Part shown: in pieces, positions 49,901-60,820 of the stretch
How positions within the stretch are numbered: position 1 is the stretch's first letter
Layout of the letters: each line of letters starts with the position of its first letter
Source: an uncultured Albidovulum sp.
GTDB taxonomy: Bacteria; Pseudomonadota; Alphaproteobacteria; Rhodobacterales; Rhodobacteraceae
DNA length: 64,000 nt
Direction: 5' to 3'
Assembly: GCA_913064775.1 (NCBI GenBank)
Contig: CAJYAD010000018.1
Coordinates: forward strand, 1 to 64,000
Notes under the pieces: model-generated
Databases searched by the model: none
Told to the model about the DNA's origin: nothing
What the model saw: only the letters and a program-made list of their open reading frames with translations
Made by a program: the position numbers and the translations under genes

Positions 49901-51070
49901 ATGAGCTACCTCGAGACCACCCAGGCCTATCTGGCCGACATGATCGCCCATCCCACGGTGTCGAGCGAGTCGAACCTGCAGCTTATCGCGTGGCTGGCGG
50001 AGCGGCTGGAAACGGCGGGCGCGCGCTGCGAGATCTTTCTTGATCCCACCGGCACCAAGGGCAACCTTTTCGCCACGATCGGCCCCGAGGGCGACGGCGG
50101 CATCGTGCTTTCGGGCCATACCGATGTGGTGCCGGTGGCCGATCAGGCCTGGACCTCGGACCCCTTCACGATGGAGGAACGCGCAGGCCGCCTTTATGGC
50201 CGCGGCAGTTGCGACATGAAGGGCTTCATCGCCGCGTGCGTTGCCATGGCGCCGCTTTATGCCGCGCAGGAGAACCGCCGCCCCGTCCACTTTGCCTTCA
50301 CCCATGACGAAGAGGTCGGCTGCATCGGCGGCGCGTCCCTGACTTCGGCGTTGCGTGAACGCAGCCTGCACCCGGCGCTTGCCATCGTCGGAGAGCCGAC
50401 CGAAATGCGGATCATCGAGGGCCACAAGGGCTGCTGCGAATACACCACCCGCTTCTCGGGGCTGGAAGGCCACGGCTCGGCCCCCGACCGCGGCGTGAAC
50501 GCGGTGGAATATGCGGTGCGCTATGTCGCGCGACTGCTGGAACTGCGCGAGAGGCTGAAATCGCGCGCCCCGCAGGGCAGCCGCTTCGATCCGCCCTGGA
50601 CCACGATCAACCCGGGCGCGTTGAACGGTGGGCATGCGCATAACGTGATCCCGGGGCTGGCCGAGGTGGCCTGGGAAATGCGTCCGGTGCGCTGGGAGGA
50701 TGCCGATTTCGTCAAGGCCGACCTCGCCGCCTATGTGGCCGAGGAATTGCTGCCGTTGATGCGCGCGGTCTGCCCCGAGGCCGCGGTCGAGACCGAGGTG
50801 ATCGGCGAGGTCGCGGGGCTGGAGCCGATGGAGGCGAACGCGGCACGGGATCTGGTGGCCGAGCTGACCGGCTTCAACGGCGCCGAGACGGTGCCCTTCG
50901 GCACCGAGGCGGGGCTGTTTCAGGCGCTGGGGATGTCGGTGGTGCTGTGCGGGCCCGGCTCGATCGCCCAGGCGCACAAGCCCGACGAATATGTGGCACT
51001 GGATCAGCTGTCGCAATGCCTTGGCATGCTGGAAAATCTGGCCCCGAAACTGACCCGGGCTCCGGTCTGA
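49901..51070 (+). CDS. argE: acetylornithine deacetylase (M20 family)
   Basis: VLSGHTDVVPVADQAWTSDPFTMEERAGRLYGRGSCDMKGFIA. Confidence 0.88.
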   Translation: MSYLETTQAYLADMIAHPTVSSESNLQLIAWLAERLETAGARCEIFLDPTGTKGNLFATIGPEGDGGIVLSGHTDVVPVADQAWTSDPFTMEERAGRLYGRGSCDMKGFIAACVAMAPLYAAQENRRPVHFAFTHDEEVGCIGGASLTSALRERSLHPALAIVGEPTEMRIIEGHKGCCEYTTRFSGLEGHGSAPDRGVNAVEYAVRYVARLLELRERLKSRAPQGSRFDPPWTTINPGALNGGHAHNVIPGLAEVAWEMRPVRWEDADFVKADLAAYVAEELLPLMRAVCPEAAVETEVIGEVAGLEPMEANAARDLVAELTGFNGAETVPFGTEAGLFQALGMSVVLCGPGSIAQAHKPDEYVALDQLSQCLGMLENLAPKLTRAPV

Positions 51071-51152
51071 CAAAGGGCCGCCGGGCGCGGTGCCGGGGGC
51101 GCCCCCCCGGTGCGAAATTTGAGCCGAAGTGAAAGCTGAAGCGCTCAGTTTT

Positions 51153-51204
51153 GCTTTCACTCTGGTATAAATATCCCGGGGGTGCAGGGGGCAGAGCCCC
51201 CGCC
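51153..51204 (-). repeat. dispersed REP-like intergenic repeat, copy B (inverted)
   Basis: Reverse complement matches copy A at about 47 of 52 positions by eye. Confidence 0.8.
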
Positions 51205-51570
51205 TTGGGCCTTGCAAGGCCGCATTCCCCGCCGGGAACCGATCGGGCCGCGACCGGGTTAAAAGGGTGCAGCCTGCAGCATGGCAACAAATATTAAACA
51301 TTTGTGAGATTGCGGTCAGGTGCTTGCAAGCACACTGATGCACCTGCATGAGAGGAAAGAGGTTTGGGGTGAAGCGCGCGCTTTGCTGGAATGGATTTAA
51401 GAAATGTCGCGAAAAAGCGCGCGATGGAACATCCCGGGCCTGATCCGGGCGCAAATGTCACACTCCTGTGTGGTGCGCCTGAGACAAGCAGCGCGCGTAC
51501 GCGGAACTTCCGGATATCGGGCCAGATATCGGGGATGCGCGGGGTGTGACAACAAGATAGAGGTAGGCGC

Positions 51571-52443
51571 ATGAGGGACGACAGGGCGACCTTCGAAGCA
51601 TTGCTTGCGGGCCCGGACGCGCCGCGCCCGGTTCCGACACGGCCTCGGCGCCATTTCCGTGCTCTGTTCATCTCGGATGTGCACATGGGCGCGCGCGGCT
51701 GCCGGATCGAGGCGCTGGTGGATTTCCTCACCCATGTCAGCGCCGACACGATCTATCTGGTCGGCGACATCTTCGACAGCTGGGTGCCGATCGGCAAGAA
51801 CTGGACGCCGGCGCATGACATGGCGGTGCGGCTGATCCTCGACTTCGCTGAGGCCGGCGCCCGCATCGTCTATCTGCCCGGCAATCACGATGCCTTCCTG
51901 CGCCGCCATTACGGCATCTATTTCGGCCAGATCGAGGTGGTCGAGCAGATCCGCCACCGCGCTATCGACGGGCGCGAATATCTGGTGCTGCATGGCGACC
52001 AATGCGACATCTTCCAGCGCAAGCGGGCGCGCTGGATCTCTTTGCTGGGCGCGCATGTCGACAGCACCTTGCGGGGGCTGTCGTCGCTGGTGAACCGGGT
52101 GCGCAAGCTGCTGGGGATGGAGGATTTCATCGTCATCGAACGCGCGCTTTTGCGTTTCAACAGCCTGATCCGCTACGGCAATCGCTTTGAGAAACGGCTG
52201 GCCCGGCTGGCCCGTGAGGGCGATTTCGACGGGGTGATCTGCGGCCATTTCCACAAGCCCGCCCTGCACGAGGAATTCGGCGTGATCTACGCCAATTGCG
52301 GCGACTGGATCGACAGCTTCACCGCCGTGACCGAAGCCCGCGACGGCACGTTGCAACTGCTTCGCTGGGCCGGCGTGGCCGCCCCCGCCGCCGAACCGGT
52401 CGATCTGGCCAAGGCCGAGGACGCGCCGGGCTGGGTCGCCTGA
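51571..52443 (+). CDS. UDP-2,3-diacylglucosamine diphosphatase-like metallophosphoesterase
   Basis: ALFISDVHMGARGC...YLVGDIFDSW...LPGNHDAFLRR...VICGHFHKPAL. Confidence 0.8.
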   Translation: MRDDRATFEALLAGPDAPRPVPTRPRRHFRALFISDVHMGARGCRIEALVDFLTHVSADTIYLVGDIFDSWVPIGKNWTPAHDMAVRLILDFAEAGARIVYLPGNHDAFLRRHYGIYFGQIEVVEQIRHRAIDGREYLVLHGDQCDIFQRKRARWISLLGAHVDSTLRGLSSLVNRVRKLLGMEDFIVIERALLRFNSLIRYGNRFEKRLARLAREGDFDGVICGHFHKPALHEEFGVIYANCGDWIDSFTAVTEARDGTLQLLRWAGVAAPAAEPVDLAKAEDAPGWVA

Positions 52444-52444
52444 G

Positions 52445-53581
52445 ATGGGGGTGACCGTCACGATCCTGACGTTCTTCGTGCTGGCCGCGCTGGGACTTCA
52501 CTTGCTGAGTGTGACGCTTGTATCGCTGCGGCTGGTGCGCGCGCGCCGGGCCGATACGCGCGCCGGGCAGCCGCCGGTATCGCTGTTGCGGCCGCTGTGC
52601 GGGCTGGAATATGCGCTGGAAGAGACGCTCAACAGCTCCTTCACGCTCGAATATGCCGATTATGAGGTGATCTTCTGCGTCGAATCCGCTGACGATCCCG
52701 CCGTGCCGCTGGCCCAAAAGCTGATCGCCGCGCATCCGCAGGTGCCCGCGAAGCTGCTGATCGGCGCCGATCCGATCAGCGGCAACCCCAAGCTCAACAA
52801 TCTGGTCAAGGGCTGGAACGCGGCGCGTCACGACTGGATCGTGATGTCGGATTCGAACGTGCTGCTGCCGCCGGACTTCCTGCGCAGCTCGGTCGCCTGT
52901 TTCGATGAGCGCACCGGGCTGGTCAGCTCTCCCCCCGCCGGCATCCGGCCGGAAAACGCCTGGGGCGCGCTGGAATGCGGGTTTCTGAACACCTATCAGG
53001 CGCGCTGGCAGCTGTTGGCCGATAGTCTGGGGCTTGGCTTTGCGCAGGGCAAGATGCTGTTCTGGCGCCGCGCGGTGGCCGAGGCCGGCGGCGGGTTGGC
53101 GCGGCTGGGCGGCGAGATGGCCGAGGACGTGGCCTCGACCAAGCTGGTGCGGGGGCAGGGGCTGAACGTGCGGCTGGCGCCCGAACCCTTCCCGCAGCCG
53201 ATCGGGCGGCGCGGCTTTGGCGCGGTCTGGTCGCGGCAGTTGCGGTGGGCGCGGGTGCGGCGGCTGGGCTTTCCGCTGCTCTTCCTGGCCGAGATCCTGA
53301 CCGGCGTGCTGCCGCCCGCGCTGGCGCTGGCGGCGATGGCGGCGATGGGCGCGTCCAGTTGGCTGTGCCTGCCGACGCTGGCGGCGGTCTGGTTCGCGGC
53401 GGAATGGGGCCTTGCGCGTCAGGCGGGCTGGCCGCACGGCGCGCGCGACCTGGCGATGTGGATGCTGCGCGATCTGCTGCTGCCGGCGATCTGGGTCGCG
53501 GCCTGGGCCGGGCGCGGCTTTACCTGGCGCGGCAACCAGATGGACAAGGCCGGCGCCGACGGGCTGAGCGCGGCGAAATAG
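52445..53581 (+). CDS. GT21-like (ceramide glucosyltransferase family) glycosyltransferase
   Basis: PPVSLLRPLCGLEYALEETLNSSFTLEYADYEVIFCVESADDPAVPL...NPKLNNLVKGW...QLRWARVRR. Confidence 0.8.
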   Translation: MGVTVTILTFFVLAALGLHLLSVTLVSLRLVRARRADTRAGQPPVSLLRPLCGLEYALEETLNSSFTLEYADYEVIFCVESADDPAVPLAQKLIAAHPQVPAKLLIGADPISGNPKLNNLVKGWNAARHDWIVMSDSNVLLPPDFLRSSVACFDERTGLVSSPPAGIRPENAWGALECGFLNTYQARWQLLADSLGLGFAQGKMLFWRRAVAEAGGGLARLGGEMAEDVASTKLVRGQGLNVRLAPEPFPQPIGRRGFGAVWSRQLRWARVRRLGFPLLFLAEILTGVLPPALALAAMAAMGASSWLCLPTLAAVWFAAEWGLARQAGWPHGARDLAMWMLRDLLLPAIWVAAWAGRGFTWRGNQMDKAGADGLSAAK

Positions 53582-53584
53582 GCC

Positions 53585-54160
53585 ATGATCAGCCTGGCCA
53601 CCATCCTGCAACTGGTTCAGACGCATGGTCTGCTGCTGTTGTTCGTGCTGGCGGTGGCCGAGGGGCCGATCGTCTCGGTCATCGGGGCCTATCTGGCCAA
53701 GCTGGGGCTGATGGATGTCTATGCCGTCTTCGCGGTGGTGGTGGCGGCCGATCTGATCGGCGACATGCTGTTCTATGAGTTGGGGCGCAACGGCTCTCGT
53801 TGGCTCAGCACCAAATGGCAGCACCGGCTGCATCTGGACGACAGCCGCATCGACAAGCTGAAAGAGCATTTCCGCGACAAGGGTGGCCGGACGCTGGTGA
53901 TTGGCAAGATCACCCATTCGGCGGGGATGCTGGTGCTGGCGGCGGCGGGGGCTGCGCATATGAACGTGGCCAAGTTCCTCGGCTGGAACCTGGTCGCGAC
54001 GATCCCGAAAAGCGCCTTCTTCGTGGTGCTGGGCTATTCGCTGGGCTACGCTTACAAGGCGATTGACGGCTATCTGTTCAAGGCTTCGATGGTGCTGCTG
54101 GCACTGATCGTCGTGGCCGCCGTCACCTGGTTCACCCACCGCTGGCTGAAACGCTCATGA
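53585..54160 (+). CDS. DedA-family membrane protein
   Basis: EGPIVSVIGAYLAKLGLMDVYAVF...DMLFYELGRNGS; multiple TM segments. Confidence 0.8.
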   Translation: MISLATILQLVQTHGLLLLFVLAVAEGPIVSVIGAYLAKLGLMDVYAVFAVVVAADLIGDMLFYELGRNGSRWLSTKWQHRLHLDDSRIDKLKEHFRDKGGRTLVIGKITHSAGMLVLAAAGAAHMNVAKFLGWNLVATIPKSAFFVVLGYSLGYAYKAIDGYLFKASMVLLALIVVAAVTWFTHRWLKRS

Positions 54161-54849
54161 CCCAGATTTCCTGCATCATCCCGGTCCACAACGAGGCCCC
54201 GCGCATCGCCGCCGTGCTGGCCGCCGTCGCGGGCCATCCCGATCTGCATGAGGTGATTGTCATCGACGACGGCTCGACCGACGGCACCGGCGATCTGGTC
54301 GCCGCGCTGATCGAGGCCGCGCCGAACACGCGGCTGATCCGGCTCAGCCCGAACCGAGGCAAGACCGGGGCCTTATCCATTGGCATATCAGAGGCTTCCG
54401 CGCCGCTGTTGATGTTGATTGACGGCGATCTTCTGGGCCTGACGGCGGAACACGTCGCGGCGCTGGCAGCGCCGGTTCGCGCCGGTCGGGCCGAGATGTC
54501 GATCAGCCTGCGCGACAATGCGCCCCGGCCGTGGCACTGGATCGGGCTTGATTATATCTCGGGTGAGCGGGTGCTGCCGCGCGCGGTGCTTGAAGAGGGG
54601 ATCGTGGCGCTTGATACGCTGCCGCGCTTTGGCTTCGAGGTGCATCTGAACAGCCTGGCGCTGCGCCAGGGGCTGCGGATCTCGGTGGTGCGCTGGCGCG
54701 GCGTGCGCAGCCCGCTGAAGGGCGCCAAGATGGGCCGCTGGCCCGGGATCAAGGCCGATTTTCGGATGATGGGCGATATCTTCCGCACCGTCCCGCCGCA
54801 TCGGATCGTGGCCCAGATCGCAAGGATGCGTGCCCGGCGGGTGAGCTGA
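54157..54849 (+). CDS. family 2 glycosyltransferase
   Basis: ISCIIPVHNEAPRIAAVLAAV...EVIVIDDGSTDGTGDLV...GKTGALSIGI. Confidence 0.85.
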   Translation: MTQISCIIPVHNEAPRIAAVLAAVAGHPDLHEVIVIDDGSTDGTGDLVAALIEAAPNTRLIRLSPNRGKTGALSIGISEASAPLLMLIDGDLLGLTAEHVAALAAPVRAGRAEMSISLRDNAPRPWHWIGLDYISGERVLPRAVLEEGIVALDTLPRFGFEVHLNSLALRQGLRISVVRWRGVRSPLKGAKMGRWPGIKADFRMMGDIFRTVPPHRIVAQIARMRARRVS

Positions 54850-54871
54850 GCAGGCAGGGTGCGCGGTCGGC

Positions 54872-54922
54872 GGCGGGGGCGCTGCCCCCTGCACCCCCGG
54901 GATATTTGGGCCAGAAAGAAAT
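54872..54922 (+). repeat. dispersed REP-like intergenic repeat, copy C
   Basis: GGCGGGGGCGCTGCCCCCTGCACCCCCGGGATATTTGGGCCAGAAAGAAA. Confidence 0.8.
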
Positions 54923-54981
54923 TGGGGAGCGACGGTCCATGACGGGCGCTTTTGGCGCGGCGTGTGGGATCTGTATGCGGC

Positions 54982-55473
54982 CTAGGCCTTCAGTGCGCCG
55001 AGCAGCAGATCGAGCGCATGCGTTACCGTTGCGGCGCGCACCTGCGAGCGACCGAGCGCGCCGAAATCGACGGTCTCTGTCCGGGTGGTCTGACCCTTTT
55101 GCGCCAGACCAAAGCAGACCCGGCCTTCGGGCTTTTGCTCGGACCCGCCGGGGCCAGCGATGCCGGTGACGGCGACGGCAAGGGTGGCATCGGACCGGGC
55201 CAGCGCGCCTTCGGCCATCTCGCGCGCGACCTCCTGCGAGACCGCGCCATGGGTGGCCAGCGTCCGGGCGCCGACCCCCAGCATCTGCTGCTTAGCGGCG
55301 TTGGAATAGGTGACGAAGCCGCGATCGAAGATGTCCGAGGAACCCGCCTCCTCGGTGATCGCCCCGGCGATCAGCCCGGCGGTGCAGCTTTCGGCGGTGG
55401 CGATCAGCGCGCCTGCGTCCCGGGCCGCGGCCAGAAGGCGGGCGGCGCGGCTCATCCGTGGATCATCTGCCAC
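54982..55473 (-). CDS. cinA: CinA-family nicotinamide-nucleotide amidohydrolase
   Basis: IATAESCTAGLIAGAITEEAGSSDIFDRGFVTYSNAAKQ. Confidence 0.88.
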   Translation of the reverse strand: MADDPRMSRAARLLAAARDAGALIATAESCTAGLIAGAITEEAGSSDIFDRGFVTYSNAAKQQMLGVGARTLATHGAVSQEVAREMAEGALARSDATLAVAVTGIAGPGGSEQKPEGRVCFGLAQKGQTTRTETVDFGALGRSQVRAATVTHALDLLLGALKA

Positions 55474-55955
55474 AGCAGCACCGGCCCGTGGAAGGCCGCC
55501 GCCAGCGCGATCGTCGCGACGCCTGCGAACAGCCCGGCCCAGAGGTCATCGAGCATCACCCCGGCGGCGTCGTGGCGGCGGTCGGCGCGGCCCACCAGCC
55601 AGGGCTTCCAGATGTCGAACAGCCGAAACAGCAGGAAGGCGAAGATCGGGCCGGGCCAGACGATCTGATGCCCGATCATCCAGAAGCCATAGGCCGGAAA
55701 CAGCAGCGCCAGCCACTGGCCCGCGACCTCGTCGATGACGAATTCGGAGGGGTCCTCTCCGGGGCGGCCGGCGAGTTCGCGTCCGCAGGCCCAGAAGCCG
55801 GCGGCGGTGGCGATCACGAAGGCCAGCACCAGCGCCGGAAAGCCCAGCCAGACGTCGATTGCCCAGCCGATCAGCAGCGCGACGAAAGAGCCCCAGGTGC
55901 CCGGCGCGGGGCGCAACAGGCCCACGCCGAAGAAGATCGCGATGGCGCGGCTCAT
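55452..55955 (-). CDS. pgpA: phosphatidylglycerophosphatase A
   Basis: [13 protein letters not shown]...[17 protein letters not shown]...LFDIWKPW. Confidence 0.9.
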   Translation of the reverse strand: MSRAIAIFFGVGLLRPAPGTWGSFVALLIGWAIDVWLGFPALVLAFVIATAAGFWACGRELAGRPGEDPSEFVIDEVAGQWLALLFPAYGFWMIGHQIVWPGPIFAFLLFRLFDIWKPWLVGRADRRHDAAGVMLDDLWAGLFAGVATIALAAAFHGPVLLWQMIHG

Positions 55956-57118
55956 GCCGGCACCAGAAGGGCGGTGGCAAGCGCCGCGATCCCTTCCTCG
56001 CGTCCGGTGAAGCCCAGCCTTTCCGACGTCGTGGCCTTGACGCTGACACGGTCCATATCGACCTCCATGATGCGGGATAATTCACGTTGCATTTCAGCGG
56101 CATGCGGGCCGATCTTCGGGTGCTCGCAGATCAAGGTGACATCGCAATTCGCCAGCCGGAAGCCGCGCCCCCGCGCCAGCCCGATCGCATGAGCCAGGAA
56201 GATATGCGAGGCCGCGCCCTTCCACTGCGGATCCGAGGGCGGGAAATGGCGGCCGATATCGCCCTGGGCCAGCGCGCCATAAAGCGCGTCGGTCAGCGCA
56301 TGCATGCCGACATCGGCATCGGAATGGCCCACAAGCCCCTGTGTATGCGGAATTTTCACGCCACACAGCCAGACGTGATCGCCCGGCCCGAAGGCGTGGA
56401 CGTCAAAGCCATTGCCGCTGCGGAATTCCATGCCGCGCCCCCTCAGGATCGCTTCGGCGCGGGCGAAATCCGCCGCGACCGTCAGTTTCAGATTATCTTC
56501 CTCGCCCTCGACGATGGTCACGTCAAGTCCCGCGGCCCGGGCGACCTCGACATCATCGGCGGCGCCGCCGGGATAGGCCCGGTGCGCGGCGAGAATGGGC
56601 GTGAAATGAAAGGCTTGCGGGGTCTGCGCGCGCCAGAGCCCGTCGCGCGCCACGGTATCGGCCACGCGGCCCCCGGCGCCGCGCCACAGCGCATCGGTGA
56701 GGGCAAGCGCGGGGGCGGCCGCGACCGCGCCGTCCAGCGCCGCCAGCATCCGCGCGATCAGATCGCAGCCGACAAGCGGGCGCGCGCCGTCATGGATGAG
56801 GACGCGAGAAACGTGCGTACTCGCAAGGGCTTCCAGCGCGTTCTTCACCGATGCGGCACGGCTTTCACCGCCCTCTACCAGCAGGTCTTCGGGCTGGGTC
56901 AGCGCCGCGGCGTGGGGGCGATCGTCGGGGTGATGCACCAGAATCAGCCGCGAGATGCCGGGCGCGTGGCGAAACGCCGCCAGCGTATGCGCCAGCACCG
57001 GACGGCCCGCCAGATCGCGCCATTGCTTCGGCAGACCACCGCCCGCGCGCAGCCCGCGCCCCGCGGCGACGATGATGACAGCCGTCTCGGGTGCGGCGGG
57101 GGGGCTGGCTGAGGTCAT
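55952..57118 (-). CDS. ispDF: bifunctional IspD/IspF
   Basis: [31 protein letters not shown] (IspD) and [13 protein letters not shown]...[23 protein letters not shown] (IspF). Confidence 0.95.
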   Translation of the reverse strand: MTSASPPAAPETAVIIVAAGRGLRAGGGLPKQWRDLAGRPVLAHTLAAFRHAPGISRLILVHHPDDRPHAAALTQPEDLLVEGGESRAASVKNALEALASTHVSRVLIHDGARPLVGCDLIARMLAALDGAVAAAPALALTDALWRGAGGRVADTVARDGLWRAQTPQAFHFTPILAAHRAYPGGAADDVEVARAAGLDVTIVEGEEDNLKLTVAADFARAEAILRGRGMEFRSGNGFDVHAFGPGDHVWLCGVKIPHTQGLVGHSDADVGMHALTDALYGALAQGDIGRHFPPSDPQWKGAASHIFLAHAIGLARGRGFRLANCDVTLICEHPKIGPHAAEMQRELSRIMEVDMDRVSVKATTSERLGFTGREEGIAALATALLVPA

Positions 57119-57316
57119 GGCGGCGCTCCGGTTGCCTCCATCGGCGGTTCTGGCCTGTCTAGGCGATGGCGCGGCGCGTGACAATGCAGCAGCCACGCCC
57201 GAATACCTGCCTAATAATTGGGCGAACGCCGATATTTGACCGTGTGGTCCGGCTGCTCTGATTGTATTGAAGGGTGTGACGGGGTAGCCCGAAGATAACG
57301 CTCAAGGATTAGGCAA

Positions 57317-58294
57317 ATGGCCATTCGATTGGCAGGCATCACTCTCGATCCGCCGGTTTTTCTGGCGCCGCTGGCCGGAATCACCGACCTGCCGTTTCGG
57401 CAGCTGGTGGGATCTTTCGGCGCCGGTCTGGTGGTCAGCGAGATGGTCGCCAGTCAAGAGGTCGTGCAGGCGAGGCCGCTGGCCCGCGCGCGGGCTGAAC
57501 TGGGTTTTGACCAGGCGGCGACGGCGGTGCAGCTGGCGGGGCGTGAGGCCTATTGGATGGCCGAGGCCGCGCGCTATGCCGAAGGGCAGGGTGCAAAGAT
57601 CATCGACATCAACATGGGCTGCCCGGCGCGCAAGGTGACCAATGGCTATTCCGGCTCGGCCCTGATGCGCGATCTTGACCATGCGCAGGGGCTGATCGAG
57701 GCGGTGGTGGGCGCGGTCCAGGTGCCGGTGACGCTGAAGACGCGGCTGGGTTGGGACGACGACCTGCTGAACGCGCCCGAGCTGGCGCGCCGGGCCGAGG
57801 GCGCGGGGGTGGCGATGGTCACGATCCATGGGCGCACGCGCTGTCAGTTCTACAAGGGGCAGGCCGATTGGGCCGCGATCCGGGCGGTGAAGCGGGCGGT
57901 GACAATCCCGGTGATTGCCAATGGCGACATTACCGATGCGGCCAGCGCGGCGCAGGCGCTGGCGGCCTCGGGCGCCGATGGGGTGATGGTGGGGCGCGGG
58001 GCGCAGGGTGCGCCCTGGCGGCTGGCCGAGATCGCCCATGGCTGCTTTGGCACCCCGGCGCCGCGCCCGCCAGTGGGTGAGGAATTTTATGACATGGTGG
58101 CAGGGCATTACGAAGCGATGTTAAGGTTCTACGGCATAGATCTGGGGCGCCGCGTCGCGCGTAAGCATCTGGGCTGGTATCTGGAGGGCGCCGACCCGGC
58201 GCTGCGGCGCTTGGTGCTGACGGCGGAGGCGCCCGCGCAGGTGCTTGCGCTGCTGCGCGGGGCGCTTGTCTCGCGCGAAAGGGCGGCGGCATGA
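57317..58294 (+). CDS. dusB: tRNA-dihydrouridine synthase DusB (NifR3)
   Basis: FLAPLAGITDLPFRQLV...DINMGCPARKVTNGYSGSALM; upstream of ntrBC. Confidence 0.92.
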   Translation: MAIRLAGITLDPPVFLAPLAGITDLPFRQLVGSFGAGLVVSEMVASQEVVQARPLARARAELGFDQAATAVQLAGREAYWMAEAARYAEGQGAKIIDINMGCPARKVTNGYSGSALMRDLDHAQGLIEAVVGAVQVPVTLKTRLGWDDDLLNAPELARRAEGAGVAMVTIHGRTRCQFYKGQADWAAIRAVKRAVTIPVIANGDITDAASAAQALAASGADGVMVGRGAQGAPWRLAEIAHGCFGTPAPRPPVGEEFYDMVAGHYEAMLRFYGIDLGRRVARKHLGWYLEGADPALRRLVLTAEAPAQVLALLRGALVSRERAAA

Positions 58295-59388
58295 GCCTTG
58301 CCGCGCAACCGATCAAGGGGGTGGTCTGGCAAAGCCTGCCGCTGCCGGCGATCCTGATCGAACCGAGCGGCAAGATCGAAGATATCAATCCCGCCGCCGA
58401 GGCCTTCCTGAATACCTCGGCCAAGTCGCTGCGCGGGCAGTTGGCGTTTGAGCGCCTGGCGATCGACGCGCCGCTGGAAGAGGCCTTTGCCCGCGCCCGC
58501 GAAAACCAGGCGGCGATGTTCATCCACGATGTCGACGTCGGCACCGGTGACCGCCGGCCAGTGCAGTGCAACATCCAGATCGCGCCGCTGACCGATGACA
58601 GCGAGGTGCTGCTGCTGCTGATCAGCCCGCGCGACATCGCCGACCGGCTGGGCCGCGCGATGAGCGTGAAATCGGCGGCGCGCTCGGCCATCGGCATGGC
58701 CGAAATGCTGGCGCATGAGATCAAGAACCCGCTGGCCGGGATCTCCGGGGCGGCGCAGCTTCTGTCGATGGGGCTGACCGCCGAGGACCGCGAGTTGACC
58801 GATCTGATCGTCGTCGAAACCCGCCGCATCGTCGCCCTTCTGGAGCAGGTCGAGCAGTTCGGCAACCTGCGCCCGCCGGACAAGCGCGCAGTGAATATCC
58901 ACGACCTGCTGGACCGGGCGCGCAAATCCGCCGTGGTCGGTTTCGCCGCCAACATGCAGGTGATCGAGGATTACGACCCCTCGCTGCCATCCACCTGGGC
59001 GGATGGGGATCAGCTGTTGCAGGTCTTCCTGAACTTGTTGAAGAACGCCTCGGAAGCTGCTGGAAAGGAAGGCGGAACCATCCGCATTCATACTTTCTAT
59101 GAGCATTCCCTGCGTCTGCGCCGCAAGGACGGGCCGGGCAATGCGCTGCCGCTGCAGGTCGAGATCATCGATGATGGCCCCGGCCTGCCGCCCGAGATCG
59201 CCGAACAGATATTCGAGCCCTTCGTGTCGGGCCGCGAGAACGGCACCGGGCTGGGCCTGGCGCTGGTGTCGAAGATCATTTCCGACCACGACGGCTGGAT
59301 CGCCGTGGATTCGGTGCCCGGGCGCACCGTGTTCAAGATTTCCCTGCCCGTCGCCCCCAAAGACCAACGAGAAACGGAGACCCCCTGA
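58291..59388 (+). CDS. ntrB: nitrogen regulation histidine kinase NtrB
   Basis: PAS domain, [31 protein letters not shown]. Confidence 0.93.
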   Translation: MSLAAQPIKGVVWQSLPLPAILIEPSGKIEDINPAAEAFLNTSAKSLRGQLAFERLAIDAPLEEAFARARENQAAMFIHDVDVGTGDRRPVQCNIQIAPLTDDSEVLLLLISPRDIADRLGRAMSVKSAARSAIGMAEMLAHEIKNPLAGISGAAQLLSMGLTAEDRELTDLIVVETRRIVALLEQVEQFGNLRPPDKRAVNIHDLLDRARKSAVVGFAANMQVIEDYDPSLPSTWADGDQLLQVFLNLLKNASEAAGKEGGTIRIHTFYEHSLRLRRKDGPGNALPLQVEIIDDGPGLPPEIAEQIFEPFVSGRENGTGLGLALVSKIISDHDGWIAVDSVPGRTVFKISLPVAPKDQRETETP

Positions 59389-59389
59389 T

Positions 59390-60766
59390 ATGGACGGCAC
59401 TGTTCTTGTCGCCGATGACGACCGCACCATCCGCACGGTGCTGACCCAGGCGCTGACGCGTGCGGGCTGCAAGGTGCATGCAACCTCCAGCCTGACCACG
59501 CTGATGCGCTGGGTCGAGGAGGGCAAGGGCGATCTGGTGATCTCGGACGTGATGATGCCCGATGGAAACGGGCTGGAGATGCTGCCCAAGATCGGGCAGG
59601 AGCGCCCGGGCCTGCCGGTGATCGTGATCTCGGCGCAAAACACCATCATGACGGCGATCCAGGCGGCCGAGGCCGAGGCCTATGACTACCTGCCCAAGCC
59701 CTTCGATCTGCCCGATCTGATGAAGCGGGCGGCGCGGGCGCTGGATCAGAAACGCCGGGTCACGACGAAGAAATCCACCGCGCCGGCGCGCGGCGACACC
59801 GTGGGCGAGGATCTGCCGCTGGTCGGGCGCACCGCGCAGATGCAGGCGCTCTACCGGCTGGTGGCGCGGGTGATGAACACCGATCTGGCGGTGCTGATCA
59901 CCGGCGAAAGCGGCACCGGCAAGTCGCTGATTGCCCGCGCGATCCATGATTTCTCGGACCGGAGGAGCTTGCCCTTCGTGGTTGCCAGCGCCGCTGATCT
60001 GACCGGGATGGACGGGCCGTCGACGCTGATTTCCAAGGCCAAGGGCGGCTCGATCGTGTTCGACGAGGTCTCGGATTACGACAGCGAGACCCAGGCGCGG
60101 ATCGTGCGGATGCTGGATGCTCTGGGCGACAGCGCGCCGCGGGTGATGGCCACCAGCCAGGCCGATCTGATGGCCGAGATCGAGGCCGGACGCTTCCGCC
60201 AGGATCTGTTCTACCGCCTGGGCGGGGTCACCATCGCGGTGCCGAGCCTGCGCGAGCGGGTCGACGACATCCCCCTGCTGGCCGAGCATTTCATGGGCCG
60301 GGGTGAGCGCGAGATCGGCCTGACCCGGCGCCTGTCGGGCGAGGCGATGGATCTGGTGCGCGCCTATTCATGGCCCGGCAACGTGCGTCAGTTGGAAAAC
60401 ACCCTGCGCCGGCTGTCGGTGACCTCTCCGGAAGAAGAGATCACCCGCGCCGAGGTCGAATCCGTTCTGGGCAGCCAGCCGGCGATGGAACCGCTGAAGG
60501 GCGGCGGCGAGGCTGACAAGCTTTCGGCCTCGGTCGCCAAGCATCTGCGGCGCTATTTCGATCTGCACGGCGGAAACCTGCCGCCCCCCGGTGTCTATCA
60601 GCGGGTGCTGAAAGAGGTGGAAATGCCGCTGATAGAGATCGCGCTGGACGCAACCGGCGGAAATCAGGCGAAATGCGCCGACCTTCTTGGCATCAACCGC
60701 AATACGTTGCGCAAGAAGATCACCGACCTGGATATTCGCGTGACACGCCGCCGGAAGTTGATGTAA
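59390..60766 (+). CDS. ntrC: nitrogen response regulator NtrC
   Basis: Receiver ([14 protein letters not shown]), AAA+ (GESGTGKS), Fis-type HTH; ATG at 59390. Confidence 0.92.
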   Translation: MDGTVLVADDDRTIRTVLTQALTRAGCKVHATSSLTTLMRWVEEGKGDLVISDVMMPDGNGLEMLPKIGQERPGLPVIVISAQNTIMTAIQAAEAEAYDYLPKPFDLPDLMKRAARALDQKRRVTTKKSTAPARGDTVGEDLPLVGRTAQMQALYRLVARVMNTDLAVLITGESGTGKSLIARAIHDFSDRRSLPFVVASAADLTGMDGPSTLISKAKGGSIVFDEVSDYDSETQARIVRMLDALGDSAPRVMATSQADLMAEIEAGRFRQDLFYRLGGVTIAVPSLRERVDDIPLLAEHFMGRGEREIGLTRRLSGEAMDLVRAYSWPGNVRQLENTLRRLSVTSPEEEITRAEVESVLGSQPAMEPLKGGGEADKLSASVAKHLRRYFDLHGGNLPPPGVYQRVLKEVEMPLIEIALDATGGNQAKCADLLGINRNTLRKKITDLDIRVTRRRKLM

Positions 60767-60820
60767 AAGCGCAACAGAGGCGTGGCGCTTCGGCTATAGC
60801 CGGACAAGAAACCACGAAAT

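Noticed and set aside
52319-54139. 606-aa minus-strand ORF antisense to the GT21/DedA operon
   Set aside because: Shadow ORF; composition typical of antisense third-position GC bias.
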